Assembly (NCBI GenBank): GCA_902806575.1
Contig: CADCXD010000001.1
Coordinates: 2,790,001-2,854,000 of the forward strand
Origin: Jackrogersella multiformis
Lineage: Eukaryota > Ascomycota > Sordariomycetes > Xylariales > Hypoxylaceae
Direction of reading: 5' to 3'
Length of the DNA stretch: 64,000 nt
Of this stretch, positions 51,501 to 62,507 are shown piece by piece. Each line of letters begins with the position of its first letter. Within the stretch, counting starts at the first letter, position 1. The notes under the pieces are model-generated. The model was not told the DNA's origin. It did no database searches and worked only from the letters and a program-made list of their open reading frames with translations. The translations under genes and the position numbers were made by a program.

Positions 51501-52294
51501 TCCGACATCATTTTACCGATAGCAAGGTCGAGAAGATGGTGGATATCCTGTGGAATAAATGCTCTGAAGATGAACTAGGTGTTCAGAGCAAGCAGGATCG
51601 TCATAGAGACCGACTCCGAGATGAACTAATGAGCAAATCCGATTTTCAGTTGCATCTTTGGTGCAAGGACTTTGAGAAGTATATCGGGCATCTAGATATC
51701 CCTAATCGCTCATGGGAGGATAGCCCCAAGGTCCAGAAGCTCCTTGAAATGGTACGCGGCTATATGAAAACGGGAGATCGTGTATTGGTGTTTAGCCGCT
51801 TTGAGATGGTAGTGGACATACTGCGAGAGACTCTCCACCACGCCGGTATCAAGTATTGTTGCCTGACGGGCGCTATGGACACGGCTGCGCGATTTCCAGA
51901 GTGCCAAGAGTTCACGAACAATCTGAGCATTCCCGTGTTCCTGCTAACTACCGGAGCCGGCGGCACGGGTCTAAACTTGACGGCCGCGAACAAGATCATT
52001 CTTTTCGACCAATCCGACAACCCGCAGGATGACGTGCAGGCATCCAACCGAGCTCACAGGATTGGACAGACCCGAGACGTCGAAGTAATCCGACTGATCA
52101 CGGATAAGTCGGTGGAGCGTCTCATCTATAACTCCTGTGTCAAGAAGCTCGTCCTAGCTTCCCGCGTCGAGAGGCAGTTTGCCGCAGAGGACGAGGATGG
52201 AGAGTCGGTAGAAGAGCAGTGCAAGAAGCTCATGCTCTTGGGAGATGATGAAATCGAACTAGCCGAGGCGGCCCCGTCGAGCCAACTAGTCTAG
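48557..52294 (+). CDS. FUN30: FUN30/Fft3-type SNF2 chromatin remodeler
   Basis: This is a nuclear ATP-dependent nucleosome remodeler; relatives act in heterochromatin maintenance and DNA-end resection. Exons 48557-50953 and 51011-52294 give 1226 residues. The first ATG is at 48557, and a TTG just upstream extends the open frame without being a start. The N-terminal half is disordered and Ser/Pro/Lys-rich. Residues about 220-265 look like a CUE-type ubiquitin-binding helix bundle. Motif I is ADDMGLGKT (696-704) and motif II is DEGH (804-807), the DEGH box typical of this subfamily. Helicase C has LTTGAGGTGLNL and QASNRAHRIGQT. Motif I has Asp where most relatives have Glu (ADEMGLGKT). Orthology to Fun30 rather than other SNF2 groups rests on DEGH and the CUE-like region. 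Confidence 0.92.
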
Positions 52295-53255
52295 CCCGAG
52301 CCGAGTACCCGGCATATATCTAGGCGGTAGATTAGTCCTCAGAGAAGGTCCTCCGCGAGAACATCTACAGGATTATACTTATGATACGATACTTGTACCC
52401 TTATCTATATCTCCTCTTACCAACATCTCAACTACCGCCCTATTCGATACCTTTCTGTCCCCCTATACTAGCCCCTCAAGAACCAGGAGCACCCGCGCGA
52501 ACTCAGCATCAGACCATCATCGCATTTCGACGCAGCCACGGAAACCAACGCGCATAAAATCCTCTACACGAATATACCCCCTGGACTATAGAACACAGAC
52601 ATGCTTGGAAGAGGAGTAATCAGGAGCACGGAAAGCCGGGCAGATGGAAAGGCAGCACGGTCCCTTCCGCGCGTCGGGGGCACGGCGAGCATAGCATTGG
52701 CAGGGCATTAGTTCAGGCGTTGGCAAGATCATGTTTTTTGTAGCATGAGTTCTTTTTTAGGCTTTTCAGTTAATTGATACCATTGACTTCCGATGAACAC
52801 ACGAGACGTCTCCTTGTTTAAATGACCACTTGGCGTGACTTGATTAGTGATGCGAACACCGTTTTACGGATATCTGAGATTGCTCCCATTGAATGCAAAA
52901 TTTTACAGATCACTTGTAGAGAGGCATGTCGTAGAGTGAACCTTAGTAGATTTAATCTTAATCTGCGCATTGGATAGCTACCTAGCCTAGGTAAGTAAGG
53001 TAGGCAGGCCCCTATATGCGTCCCATACCTACAGGTATTCGCTATATTCATTATAATAGCGTCCAAGTCCCTTACACCTTTTGGTAAACTCCCTCACTTC
53101 CCTCACCTCCATTGTAAACCCACCCAGGCGCCTCTACTCACCACCACCTAATATCGCATCGTCCCATTCGCCTTCCGCTAGACAACCTCCACATACCTAA
53201 ACCAATCCTACCTCTTCTTCTTCTTCTTCCTCCGCGGTCTGTCCGTCGGCTCAGA
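52295..53255. other. Intergenic region between convergent genes
   Basis: Contains the 3' ends of the remodeler and HEM14; no other feature was seen. Confidence 0.5.
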
Positions 53256-55350
53256 TCACTTCTTGAGGCGCCAAGTTTGGCGCATGAAGACCAGGGTGTT
53301 GATCTCCTTCTCGGCGAAGCCCTCGAGCCCGGTGACGCCGACGTGGTCGAGGCGCTTGGCGTCTTTCGGGATGGTCTCGATCCACTGGGGGTCAAGCCTG
53401 TCGAGGAACCAGGGGGGCCCGGTGTCGCGCGCGACGCGCATGGCAGCGTCGAAGCCGGCGCGCATGGCGGGTACCACGCCGACGGGGGTGTAGCTGGGCC
53501 CGGCGACGGAGAGGCGGCCCTGGAAGGCGGACAGCAGCTCGTAGTGCGCCTTGGCCATGCGGGGGCGGTGGCCCACGAGGTGCTGCGGCACGCAGTCGCG
53601 GCACAGGTGCGCGCTGGAGAACACCTTCTCGTCCGGGCTTATGCCGAGGTGCCGCTGGACGACCTGGAGCGCCATCTCCTTACCCATCTCCTCGGTCGGC
53701 AAGTGAGCCCAGCCGTCCCAGTAGTGGCCGCCGAGCATGACGGTGAGCTTGGTCCCGGGTATCTCGTCGCGCGTCTCGAGGTCCGAATCGAAGAGCACGC
53801 CCAGCACGCATTCGTCGTTGTTCGGCGTCGTCATCGGTAAAAGATAGCCGAAGCCGTGGTTCCGGTCGAGCAGATTGGGGTTCGGGAACCAGAGGTTGAC
53901 GACCATCATGGTTATGGCGTGGGTGTCGGCCAGCGAGGGCAGGAGGCCCTTGGGCTTGACGATTCCGGCGAGATGCTTGGAGAATAGGGTACAGATCACT
54001 TGATCGTACTGAGTCTCCTTGTTTGGTTTATCCGCGGTAGTTATCTGAGTCGATATTAGCACGCACAGTTTACCCTCTTAGACAGGGGTGCAAGCCATAC
54101 CGACACTCGGTTGTCTTTGTGGGCCAAAGAGGTGACCCGGCTGCGGGTTTTAACTGTCACGTTCTTGTCTCTCAAGTCTCTAGCCAAACTATGTACGAGA
54201 GTGAGCAGGCCATCTTCGAATGTCATCATCTTCCGAGAGCGCGCACTCTCAGCTAACTCCTTAATCCTGGAATGATTAGGGCTAGCCGCCATATCGAGGG
54301 ACAGAACAAGATCTTTATGTTCCATAGAGTCTATGAATCCCGTCGTTCTGTCCGTGAAGCTGTGACGCCATTGGGCGGCGAAGATGGAGTGCTTCACACT
54401 CAACTTATATATGTCGCCGCCATAGATACCATGGATCATAGCAGACAGTACGTTTTTAACGATCCGATCATCCCGGAAGATGCTACTGAAATGCTCGCCA
54501 ATAGATTTGTCTTTCTCTAGTTCCTCTTGAAGGTTATGATGCCTCTTCCGCATCAATTCAACCCCCGCATTCACGGATGATTTTATAGCTCCGTCCCATA
54601 GAGGTTCGGTAAATATGCTTTTGATCAAATTGAGGATGCCGCCGCTCAGGCCAGATTTGGATGATAATGACGGTAGCTTGACCAGGTGATCTGGGTAATA
54701 TATATAACGGTCGCTATAGTTGCTATAAGGATATCGAAGCTTACTTTCCAAATTCAAGCTGGCGATCTGGGATGAGAGACGGACAGCTGTTAGCGGAGCT
54801 TCTTGGCTTGCCAAGTGGGCGAGGCCAGAGAACTTGGCAAGGCCAGAGAATATATACCCACCAGATCATAGAAGATGAGGTCGTCGTACTTTAATGCACT
54901 GCTAGCCCTAATCATGCGTGGTCCATGTTGGAACAGGACTTCGCCATTATTATTGTCTATGGGAATCAGGCTTCCATTTATCCAGCCGCCGGTTTTATCG
55001 GACCCCTCGTACAGCGTGATGTTCGCGTTCCGGGCGTAGCGGGCCAGGTAGTGGGCGGCAGTCAGACCGGTGATGCCACCGCCGACGATGGCAATCTCCC
55101 GCGGCTTACTACTCCGAGCTCGTACAGTGGCGAAGCTTTGGTTTCGAGCTCGGGGGAACCTCTCTACTCGGACACGAGTTGATTGATGGCCAATTGATGA
55201 CGGGTTAAGAGCCTTGGTCCGGACTGCCAGAGAACTCAATCGCCGTGAGGTCGGGAATTTGGAGATTCTAGCACGAGAGCCATGTCGCGCATTGCGGTAT
55301 GCAGACCTCAGAATATTTATAAAGATAGCTTCCTGGTGTTGGAAAGTCAT
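53256..55350 (-). CDS. HEM14: Protoporphyrinogen oxidase
   Basis: This mitochondrial inner-membrane FAD enzyme oxidises protoporphyrinogen IX to protoporphyrin IX, the penultimate step of haem synthesis. Exons 55350-54862, 54766-54101 and 54044-53256 give 647 residues. The first 85 residues are Arg/Ser-rich with almost no acidic residues, as in a mitochondrial presequence. The FAD-binding GGGITGLTAAHYLARY starts near residue 91, followed by GGWI and the family motif FQHGPRMIR. The middle exon has YYPDHLVKLPS and HGIYGGD. The C-terminal exon has the PTPVGV-like stretch SYTPVGVVPAMRAGFDAA. Intron 2 ends with GCTAAT...ACTCAG. The third exon is markedly more GC-rich than the other two. Identity is secure; the length is slightly above yeast Hem14 because of the N-terminus. 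Confidence 0.94.
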
Positions 55351-55729
55351 TGCACGCGTAGGGTGGTTGGGCGTGGCCCCGAAGGTTGCATGCTGTTGAA
55401 TTATGTTGAATTATGTTGAATTACCTGTGGTATGTGTAGGTCGGTAGAAATCAATCCGTACAAATCCACTCAAGTAAAAGTAAATCAATCTGTACTACAT
55501 AGTAGGTACCTAGGTACCTCCTACGAAGTGCGTGGTTGCCAAAACATGTAGAGTTGGGGCAATGGATGCATCCACTACCTCCTACCTAGTGTTACGGTAC
55601 GGTAGGTACAGGCAAGATTAACCTTTTACCTCCCTTTTGGTAGTTATCTCATACAATGTCATGTAGGTACTTCACTAACGCGTACTTTCAGTGCTATTAT
55701 ACTGGATGTAAAGGCACAAATCTACCTAG
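55351..55729. other. HEM14 upstream region
   Basis: Holds a triple TTGAATTATG repeat near 55396-55425 and GGTACCTAGGTACC words; no gene. Confidence 0.5.
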
Positions 55730-55904
55730 GTACCTACCTTAGCGGGGGTATTTGAATCCTTACAAGGGTTGTATAGGCCTTATTTTTCAGGCAACCCATG
55801 CAGGGTTTGAAACTCTTAGATAGGCTATAAGACCTGTGCAACCCTTGCACAAGTGGCTTAAGCCTTGCAGATCTAATAAGCCTTGCAAGAAGTCCACTAT
55901 AAAA

Positions 55905-56058
55905 GCGCTATAATTGCCCACTAAATGCGCTATAACCATTTACTAAATGCACTATAATTACTCACTAAGCGCGCTATAATTACTTACTAAATGCACTGTA
56001 ATTATTCATAAAATATACTATATTTATTTGCTAATAGCGCTATTATTTACTTACCTTT
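55905..56058. repeat. 22-bp tandem array, about 7 copies, inside the element
   Basis: Degenerate units of the type GCGCTATAATTRCTYACTAA plus AT, read directly. Units differ by a few substitutions, which implies age. Confidence 0.85.
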
Positions 56059-56494
56059 TACTTACTTTAGTACTTGTAATTAGTAATTACAGGATTACAG
56101 GGCTATTGACTTACTGTTTTAGGTACAGTACTCCTTACTTACTTCCTAAAGAGGTAATTATGAAGGTCAGTAATTGATTGAGAGGGTGTTGAAAGAGATG
56201 ATAATTACTTACTTAATGAAGGCATCGTCGCTGCTGTTGAAGGTGTTGTTGTTGAAGGTGTTGTTTTGATGGAGTCTGCGACCGATGAGGTGGTCTTTTA
56301 TATTTGGGCTTGTGTAACGATTGCAGCAATGAAGGGCAACAACAACCTTAAAGATGTTGTTGCTGTTGCTGTTGCCGTTGCTGTTACTTTTGGCGATGGT
56401 GATGATGGCGATAGGTGGTTTTAGTGGCTTATAGGTGATTGCAGGTGGAGATTAGTGGTTGTAGTCGATCGCAGCTGCCTGCATCTGCGTTTTT

Positions 56495-56620
56495 GGTGAT
56501 GTGTAAGAGCTACAGGTGATGTGTAGTGGCTACAGGTGATGTGTAGTGGCTACAGGTGATGTGTAGTGGCTACAGGTGATGTGTAGTGGCTACAGGTGAT
56601 GTATAGGGGTTACAGGTGAT
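56495..56620. repeat. 20-bp minisatellite, about 6 copies, inside the element
   Basis: Unit GGTGATGTGTAGTGGCTACA; four central copies are identical and the edge copies diverge slightly. Confidence 0.95.
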
Positions 56621-56939
56621 AAGTGTAGGAGGTTTAAGTGGTTGCAGCTAAATTTAAGTGGGTATAGGCGATTACAGGGGGTTTAGGGGGTTGTAAATGA
56701 TCAATAGTGATGATGTGGGAGTACAAAGAATTCATAGGGGTTAAAGCAGTGGCAAATGCCCTGTAAGGACTTTAGATGTACCGTTGCTACCAAATTTGTA
56801 TGAAGAGATACATCTAATTTTTAACCCTTGCCATGAGAATAAGCCTTGCAGATTTGATAACCCTTGTAGCCCTTGTACAGGGCTTATTGCACTTGTACAA
56901 GGCTTATAAGTTTACAGATACCCCCGCTAAGGTAGGTAC

Positions 56940-57415
56940 GCATACAAAATCATTGAGGGAATTTGTACTAATACCTGGTTAATTAATGTCCGTTTGGCTA
57001 CCTAGGTACCTAGGTAGGTAGGTATTCTCATATGCTTAGTAATATCGCAAAATTCCGGCAATAATAATTAAAATGCATACACCAACCCGCCGACAGTAAC
57101 GATAATGCCGAAGAGCACTTCAACAACTTCGTCGACTCTCGACAATCTTGCACGACGCACGGCAGCTCAGTATGGCAGCACAAAGAGCGGGCTCCCGTTA
57201 CCAAAGCTTAAAGCCGGCGCCGTGCAATCGCCGGCTTATCCGCAAGGCCACGGGCCACGGGGCACGGGGCAGCAACAGTGCCGAAATCGGAAGCAGCAAA
57301 CACCCCACCATCCACCCCCTAGAATTTTAGCATTAACAGCGCTGGCGGGCAGCTTCAGCAGACCGTACATACTGCTATTACTGCAAAACACCACTGAGAA
57401 AAATCCATCACCAAG
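56940..57415. other. Gap between the transposon and the LYS9 fragment
   Basis: Palindromic cluster at 56999-57024. A 104-codon plus-strand frame starting at 57105 has no recognised domain and could include decayed LYS9 sequence. Confidence 0.4.
56999..57024. repeat. TACCTAGG tandem/palindromic cluster
   Basis: Overlapping CCTAGG units directly outside the right end of the transposon. Confidence 0.75.
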
Positions 57416-57650
57416 TTGATCCCCTACACGTTCCACGCCATCGTTATCAAGTCTGCCATCCGCCAGAAGAAGCATGTCGTCACCACGAGCTACGTTTCGC
57501 CTGCCATGATGGAGCTCGACCAACAGTGCAAAGATGCTGGCATTACCGTCATGAACGAAATTGGCTCGGGCGGGCTTCCATCTCGAAACGTTGCTGTGAT
57601 ATCTATGGCCAAGACAAGCTGACCTTTCTGCAGATCCGGGCATTGATCAT
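57416..57650 (+). pseudogene. LYS9: Saccharopine reductase (LYS9) fragment
   Basis: The plus strand encodes IPYTFHAIVIKSAIRQKKHV, then TTSYVSPAMMELDQ and AGITVMNEIG. These are consecutive, well-conserved pieces of saccharopine dehydrogenase (glutamate-forming), which acts in fungal lysine synthesis. After NEIG the frame leaves the family for about 70 bp and stops. The bases at 57634-57654 then encode DPGIDHL, the next family motif, preceded by a splice-like CTGACCTTTCTGCAG. Beyond that, similarity ends. The full protein is about 450 residues and only about 60 are present, with no start. It is therefore a partial copy, perhaps captured by transposition, and cannot be functional LYS9. Confidence 0.7.
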
Positions 57651-58616
57651 CTATGCAAGGCCCCATAGAGAATATGAAAGGAGTAACTGATATAGGACGC
57701 GTTCAGAAGTACAGCATCGAATGCAGGGAGGAGATTGTCGAATAGAGCGGTAAGAAACGACTGTCGTCAGATAGAGCATTAGAAACCGACAGGATCAAAG
57801 GGTTTGGGTCAAATCAACGGTTGCCTCTGCTGCCACTGTCTTATCCACGCTCCAATCTCCGTTTTCTCGCTGCGATCGCTGTGGCCATTCCGCGTATAAG
57901 ATTGCTGTCTGAGTACTCAGGGAATGGGATATGCATGAAATCCAGGGGTATGAATGATGAGCCTACCGAGCAGGAGTTCATATCGCAAAACCTCAAGCAG
58001 CAGCACAGCCGGAGAGCAGACATTTTCATATCCAGGCCATCCTACTTCACATATAATCAGGGTGGAGTATTTACCGTGAGTCGAAATGAGGCGAATCAGG
58101 TAAGTTAGGTAAATTGATATATCTACCTACCTAGGTAGGTAGATGACGGGTACATGTATTGGTACCACATAGGTAGTTACTCCAACAGGTATGCAGCTTC
58201 ACCAGTTGGATACAGCCAAAGTCCGCATAAATGCAATGCATCCAAGGTCTGCCGTTATTTCCATTATACCTTGGGCTATAAGGACTTAGGTAGGTTAGGT
58301 AGGTAGGTACCTAGGAAGGTCCCGTTACAGAAGATCAAGTCACTGTACCAAACATTCAAGTCGACAAGTCGAAACCCTCAAGTTGGCAAATCACAAAATG
58401 CATCGGGTATATTGTAATGCGCTCAAGTCCCTTAAGAAATCCCTTAAGCTTCCTTTTCCTATTGCCGACCTAAACGCCCTGTAGGAATACCATGTCTAGA
58501 ATTGTGAATCCTTCGTAACCCCTTTGATGCTGGTCCATTATCTTCCATGGTGCCCTCGTACACGGATCATAAACTCCATTGATCACTCTGGTCCCTCCGA
58601 TCCCTCTCATAAAACC
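57651..58616. other. Intergenic region with a perfect palindrome
   Basis: A 95-codon plus-strand frame (57821-58108) has no recognised features. The 24-bp palindrome at 58121-58144 is annotated separately. Confidence 0.45.
58121..58144. repeat. 24-bp perfect palindrome
   Basis: ATCTACCTACCT followed by its exact inverse complement AGGTAGGTAGAT; the longest perfect copy of the dispersed word noticed in the window. Confidence 0.9.
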
Positions 58617-60225
58617 CTAAGCCGTACCCTCATCCATTGCCACCGGCTCTTGCGCCATCCCCATCTCTCCACTAGGTACAAGTTCCTCTGGAGAGTTCGA
58701 ATCTACGAACTTGCGTTCGCTCACATGCTCCTTAGTACCGTCTGCTGTCCATACCCTATCCTGGAACGTCCCACGCTGACCTTCCTCGTGCTTGTAAGGG
58801 CAGAATCGGTTAGTACAAGGCCTGAACTTGCACATAGTCTGGAGGTGGGTGAATTTGCACCCTTCTACGGCGCAGTCTCCTCCATTCCGGCATGGAGGCA
58901 TGTCCGGATGCTTGAATGGGCAGCTCGGGTTAGTACAGTTCGGATAGAACTTGCATTCTTGTTCTATCTGGTGTGCGCGCTTAGCTGCCGGAGACGGGTG
59001 ACGACCGACACACTTGCGGTTCTTGCATGCCGCGCCGAATGTGCAGATGTCGTTCATGTCGACAGTGGTGTTCGGTGGTGCTGCCGGAGATTGGTGGGCA
59101 AATTTGCACTCTCTGTTAGTACAAGCTAGGTTGTACTTGCAAATCATTGAGTCGGGGTTGAGAGCCTCGCGTCTGCCTTGTGCCATGTCGACATCCTCAT
59201 TATCAGCGGTCCCGTTGCTATTAGGCGAATCTGTGTGATGAGACTGGTGACCATTGGCATGACCTCCTCGTCTGCCACCTCGCGGGTTCTGAACACGGTC
59301 AAAGAGCGATCTTCCGTGCGGTCGACCACCCACACTCGGACCCTGCTGACCCTGCTGATTAAGCTGCTGTTGCATTTGTTGCATCATCTGATTCTGTTGT
59401 TGAATCATCTGAAATAGGTGCTCTTGAGCGCCTGGCATCATCCAACTCAAATCATTCAGGCCATTCATCGCTTGAGGACCATTCATCTGGGGAGGCATAT
59501 TATTGCCAACAATCGGTCCGAGGTGTGCAGCGATTCCAGCAGCACGGTTGTTGGTGACACGGTTATTGCCACGTCCGAAACCGCCTCTTGGTCCAGTAGG
59601 AGGTGCTCGGTGGGTGTTGATCCGTTCGTTTCCATTTGCTCGAACGCGATGCAAGACGCCATCATGGCTGCGATCCATAGCTTTGGCCATATGACCAAGC
59701 ATTCTCTTCTCTCGGCCACCTCGTGCAGGGGTATTCCTCATAGATCTAGGACCTGTAGGACTGGTTTGTGTTAGTTCATGTTAGGAAACACCAAGTATGG
59801 AAGAGAATATTAATATAAATGGTCGTGACTCACGCATTCAGCTCTGGGCCATCGAATGCCATAGTCATATCCATGTCCTGGTCTGTAGAAGGCATGACGT
59901 TATGCGAGGCATCACCGCTAGCACTGTCCAGCTTTCCTGCATCTCCGTTCAACTGGGAGTGCAAAGATTCAATCTCGTCAAAGAGCCACTTCGAAAAGTC
60001 TCGAGCACCAGGATCGTCAGGGCCTAGGTTCAGAAGGTCACCAGCGAGCTCGGCAGCGATCTGATCCTGGGTCTTTCCATTGACGAGCATCAAGATGATA
60101 TATTCGGAAAGCGCGCTATCATCGGCGCCGCCAGATGCCCAGCCAACTTCCACCAACTTTGGCTGGATGGCCATGTTAAGCGCGTCCGCCAGCGGCGTGT
60201 TCATGACTACCTCGATAGCCATCAT
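58617..60225 (-). CDS. NAB2: Nab2-like CCCH zinc-finger poly(A) RNA-binding protein
   Basis: This is a nuclear poly(A)-binding protein; in yeast, Nab2 controls tail length and mRNA export. Exons 60225-59834 and 59760-58617 give 511 residues, and the intron has GTGAGT and ACCAG signals. The N-terminal 100 residues are helical and acidic, matching the PWI-like fold of Nab2. An Arg/Gly-rich stretch and a Gln/Met-rich run (QQQNQMMQQMQQQL) follow. Five tandem CCCH fingers lie between about residues 338 and 455: CKYNLACTNRECKFAH, CTFGAACKNRKCVGRH, CKFYPNCTNPSCPFKH, CRNGGDCAVEGCKFTH and CKFRPCTNRFCPYKH. Yeast Nab2 has seven fingers. The Gln run before the fingers is also present in yeast Nab2. Confidence 0.93.
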
Positions 60226-61230
60226 GAACTACAACAGATCGCGACGTAAACGGATAAAGTGGTAGAAGGGACGGTGGTAAGACGGCGGAAGGTTATCAAG
60301 ACAAAAGAAGGTAGAAAGGATGTGCGCGTCGTGAACTTTGACCGCGACGGCGATAGCGACGGCGGTGGCGAAAGATGACAATGGGGTACAAATGAGCCGC
60401 GGCAAAAATTGGTGAGTATATGGGAAGGATGGAGAATCAAAGGTAATCGAGATTGTCAAAAAGTTGTCGTCGAGAGTTATTTTGAGGAGTGTGAATGTTG
60501 ATGTCGAAAAAAAGAATGACGTTGTTTGTAGGTGAGAGGATCTAGAGGAGGCCGGAATCTGGGAGAGTAATTTCTAATGTTAGAATAGTTTGCACCGCCA
60601 CAGATTAGATTAGGTGGGTCCATTAGCAGAGCCACTCAGCCACTGAAGATTGAGTTCCTCCTACCTAGGTACCTAGGTACCTAAGCGGGTATTGTTTTGT
60701 GATCCGTGCGTATTCTGCTTAGTAATCACATGTTCGTAACTCCCACTGCCAGGGGTAGTAAGTAGTAGGGATAAGGCACCTAACTAAATATCTAATTGAT
60801 TCAACAACGAACCTTCCTGATCCTTACCAGTCTGCCAGTATCAATGAACACATCAGTATATCACTAACTTCTGACTTATACTAACCTATGACTTATATCT
60901 CGTTGAAAACCCATTGATTAGACCAAACAATCAATCGCAAATATGAAATACATAAGGTACTTACCCTAGGTACCTAGAGCAATGATTCTTTGAATCAACA
61001 AGGAGGGTCCTATTAAGGCTACGCGTAACATGATCACAGTCATCCTAACAATAGGGATATATCAAAGGGTGACTCAAAGAAACGTCTTGAAAGACACAGG
61101 AGATCCAGCGGGCCTCCACCCATCTATCTAATTTCCTTGATCTTTTTATCATAACCACCAGCCCAGAACATAAGCCACAAAGCCCATAAGCATATTTGCT
61201 TGATTCTAATAGCTAGGGGACTTGGATCAC
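60226..61230. other. Intergenic region upstream of NAB2
   Basis: CCTAGGTACC cluster at 60661-60682; no gene seen. Confidence 0.5.
60661..60682. repeat. CTACCTAGGTACCTAGGTAC cluster
   Basis: Overlapping CCTAGGTA units read directly. Confidence 0.75.
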
Positions 61231-62305
61231 CTATGCGTTCGATTCTTCCGGCACCTGTATTAAGGAATCAACTGAAAGTCTCGATGCCGAATCCGAATGG
61301 TAGCCCTGAGAAGACAGAGGCCTCGGTATAACAGCGATCGGGTCTCCGCTCTCGGTGAAAACAATAGCTGGCCCCTTGTTTTGGTGGCGTCGTCTCTGCA
61401 GGTACATTGCTACCATACGATAAACAAGAAACCAGCTCAAGATTCTAAAATAAAATAAAACTTCCGTGTTAGATTCTGTATAAAAAGCATACGGGACACA
61501 TGTCTTACATAATAGGAAGCCACAAAAGCGATATAGGGATCTCAATTGGTCCCATCTCCGACTCGTCCTGGGTGAGAGTATACAAAAGTTCGAATAACAT
61601 TAAGGTAGTTGCCCCAAGCGAAATAGTGGTCTCTATAACGACAGGTCCTCTCGACACGATATGGTAAGCATAGCCATCATCTAGGTCTGTACTGTTTAAG
61701 AGATCCCACAATATAATGCAACTGATCTACTCTTCGTCAGCTTGGAGCTCACTCACTGTAGATATCCAGAATGGATAACATACAATCGTGATATCAGCTG
61801 TCCACATGTGATAATAATCATGATAATAATAATAATGATAAGTGAACATCCGAGCGATGTTGAAGAGAAATAGGGTGCCACTAAACAAAAGACGGCTCAT
61901 CCGGACGGAATTTCGTGTATAAACCCAGTTGCCGATTGAGTTACCACAGCCTTGGATCGCTCTTTTCACCTGTCGAGGGCATCGTATGCGTTCGTTTCTT
62001 ACTCTTCTAGACGACTCAGATTCGCTAAACAACTCTTCGGACGTTCTGAATTCGTCTCTCTCTTGATCCAGGATCTCTAAGGAGTAAACAATATCTTCTT
62101 GGCCGTAATTTGAATCCGTCAAGTTACGTGGCGACATATTCCAAGAGTTTACGATGTCCAATAATGTTGACAAGTCGATTCTATTATATGGAGCTAGAAT
62201 ACGAACATATGGACGGAGGGGTAGGTATGTATCTAGTGTAGGCAACCCTATATAGAGGTACGCAGTTTCGTAACCGCAGACATTTGGCAAGGCAGATTCA
62301 CTCAT
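61231..62305 (-). CDS. Four-helix membrane protein of unknown family
   Basis: Exons 62305-61784, 61726-61509 and 61444-61231 join in phase to give 317 residues. Intron 1 is 57 bp with GTATGT, GCTGAC and GTAG; it removes a TAG that otherwise interrupts the frame. Intron 2 has GTAAGA and TTTTAG. The N-terminal 110 residues are soluble and acidic. Hydrophobic stretches follow at GTLFLFNIARMFTY, ADITIISCIILWDLL, a long segment through LGATTLMLFELLYTL, and PISLLWLPIIILSWFLVYRM, then a basic, Ser-rich cytosolic-type tail. A Tyr/His run (YHYYYYHDYYH) lies between helices 1 and 2. No known domain is recognised. It is divergent from the DUF6536 gene, with 202 bp between the starts, so the two may share regulation. 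Confidence 0.7.
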
Positions 62306-62507
62306 TATATTAGAGTGGCGGTGGCTATTTCTAACCCCAAACTTGCGATCTCGTATTAGGCTTGGGCCGCACCCTACGTCCTCTGTTTTAGGGAGATAAA
62401 TCTACTGTTTCTCGTTATTTCGCCCTTGAAAACTATTGTCATGGACTTTATAACTTAGATCACCTCTCCTTATTTCTTCTATTTACTCATAAACGAAAGG
62501 CGCCAAC
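62306..62507. promoter_or_regulatory. Short divergent promoter of two membrane-protein genes
   Basis: 202 bp lie between opposite ATGs, with CT-rich stretches near 62460-62490. No specific element is assigned. Confidence 0.4.

Larger units (their letters stand above)
55730..56939. mobile_element. 1210-bp non-autonomous DNA transposon (MITE-like)
   Basis: The two ends are perfect 22-bp inverted repeats: GTACCTACCTTAGCGGGGGT plus AT at 55730-55751, and its exact complement at 56918-56939. Inside each end, subterminal words CAAGGGTT and CAAGGCTTA (and complements) recur many times, as expected for transposase-binding sites. The centre holds two unrelated tandem arrays and a GTT-rich stretch. 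There is no transposase frame, so any movement would need an enzyme supplied elsewhere. No clear target-site duplication is visible; the outer TACCTACC overlaps a word common in this genome, which obscures the exact boundary. The superfamily is not assigned. Confidence 0.8.

Noticed and set aside
53277..53840. 187-codon plus-strand frame opposite HEM14
   Set aside because: Antisense to the GC-rich, clearly conserved C-terminal exon of HEM14.
61727..61729. In-frame TAG in the 4-TM membrane gene, suggesting a pseudogene
   Set aside because: A 57-bp intron with GTATGT donor, GCTGAC branch and GTAG acceptor (61783-61727) removes it in phase, so the gene appears intact.
61727..61756. A 30-bp intron starting at GTGAGT in the same gene
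   Set aside because: Too short for a fungal intron; the longer GTATGT intron explains the same frame better.
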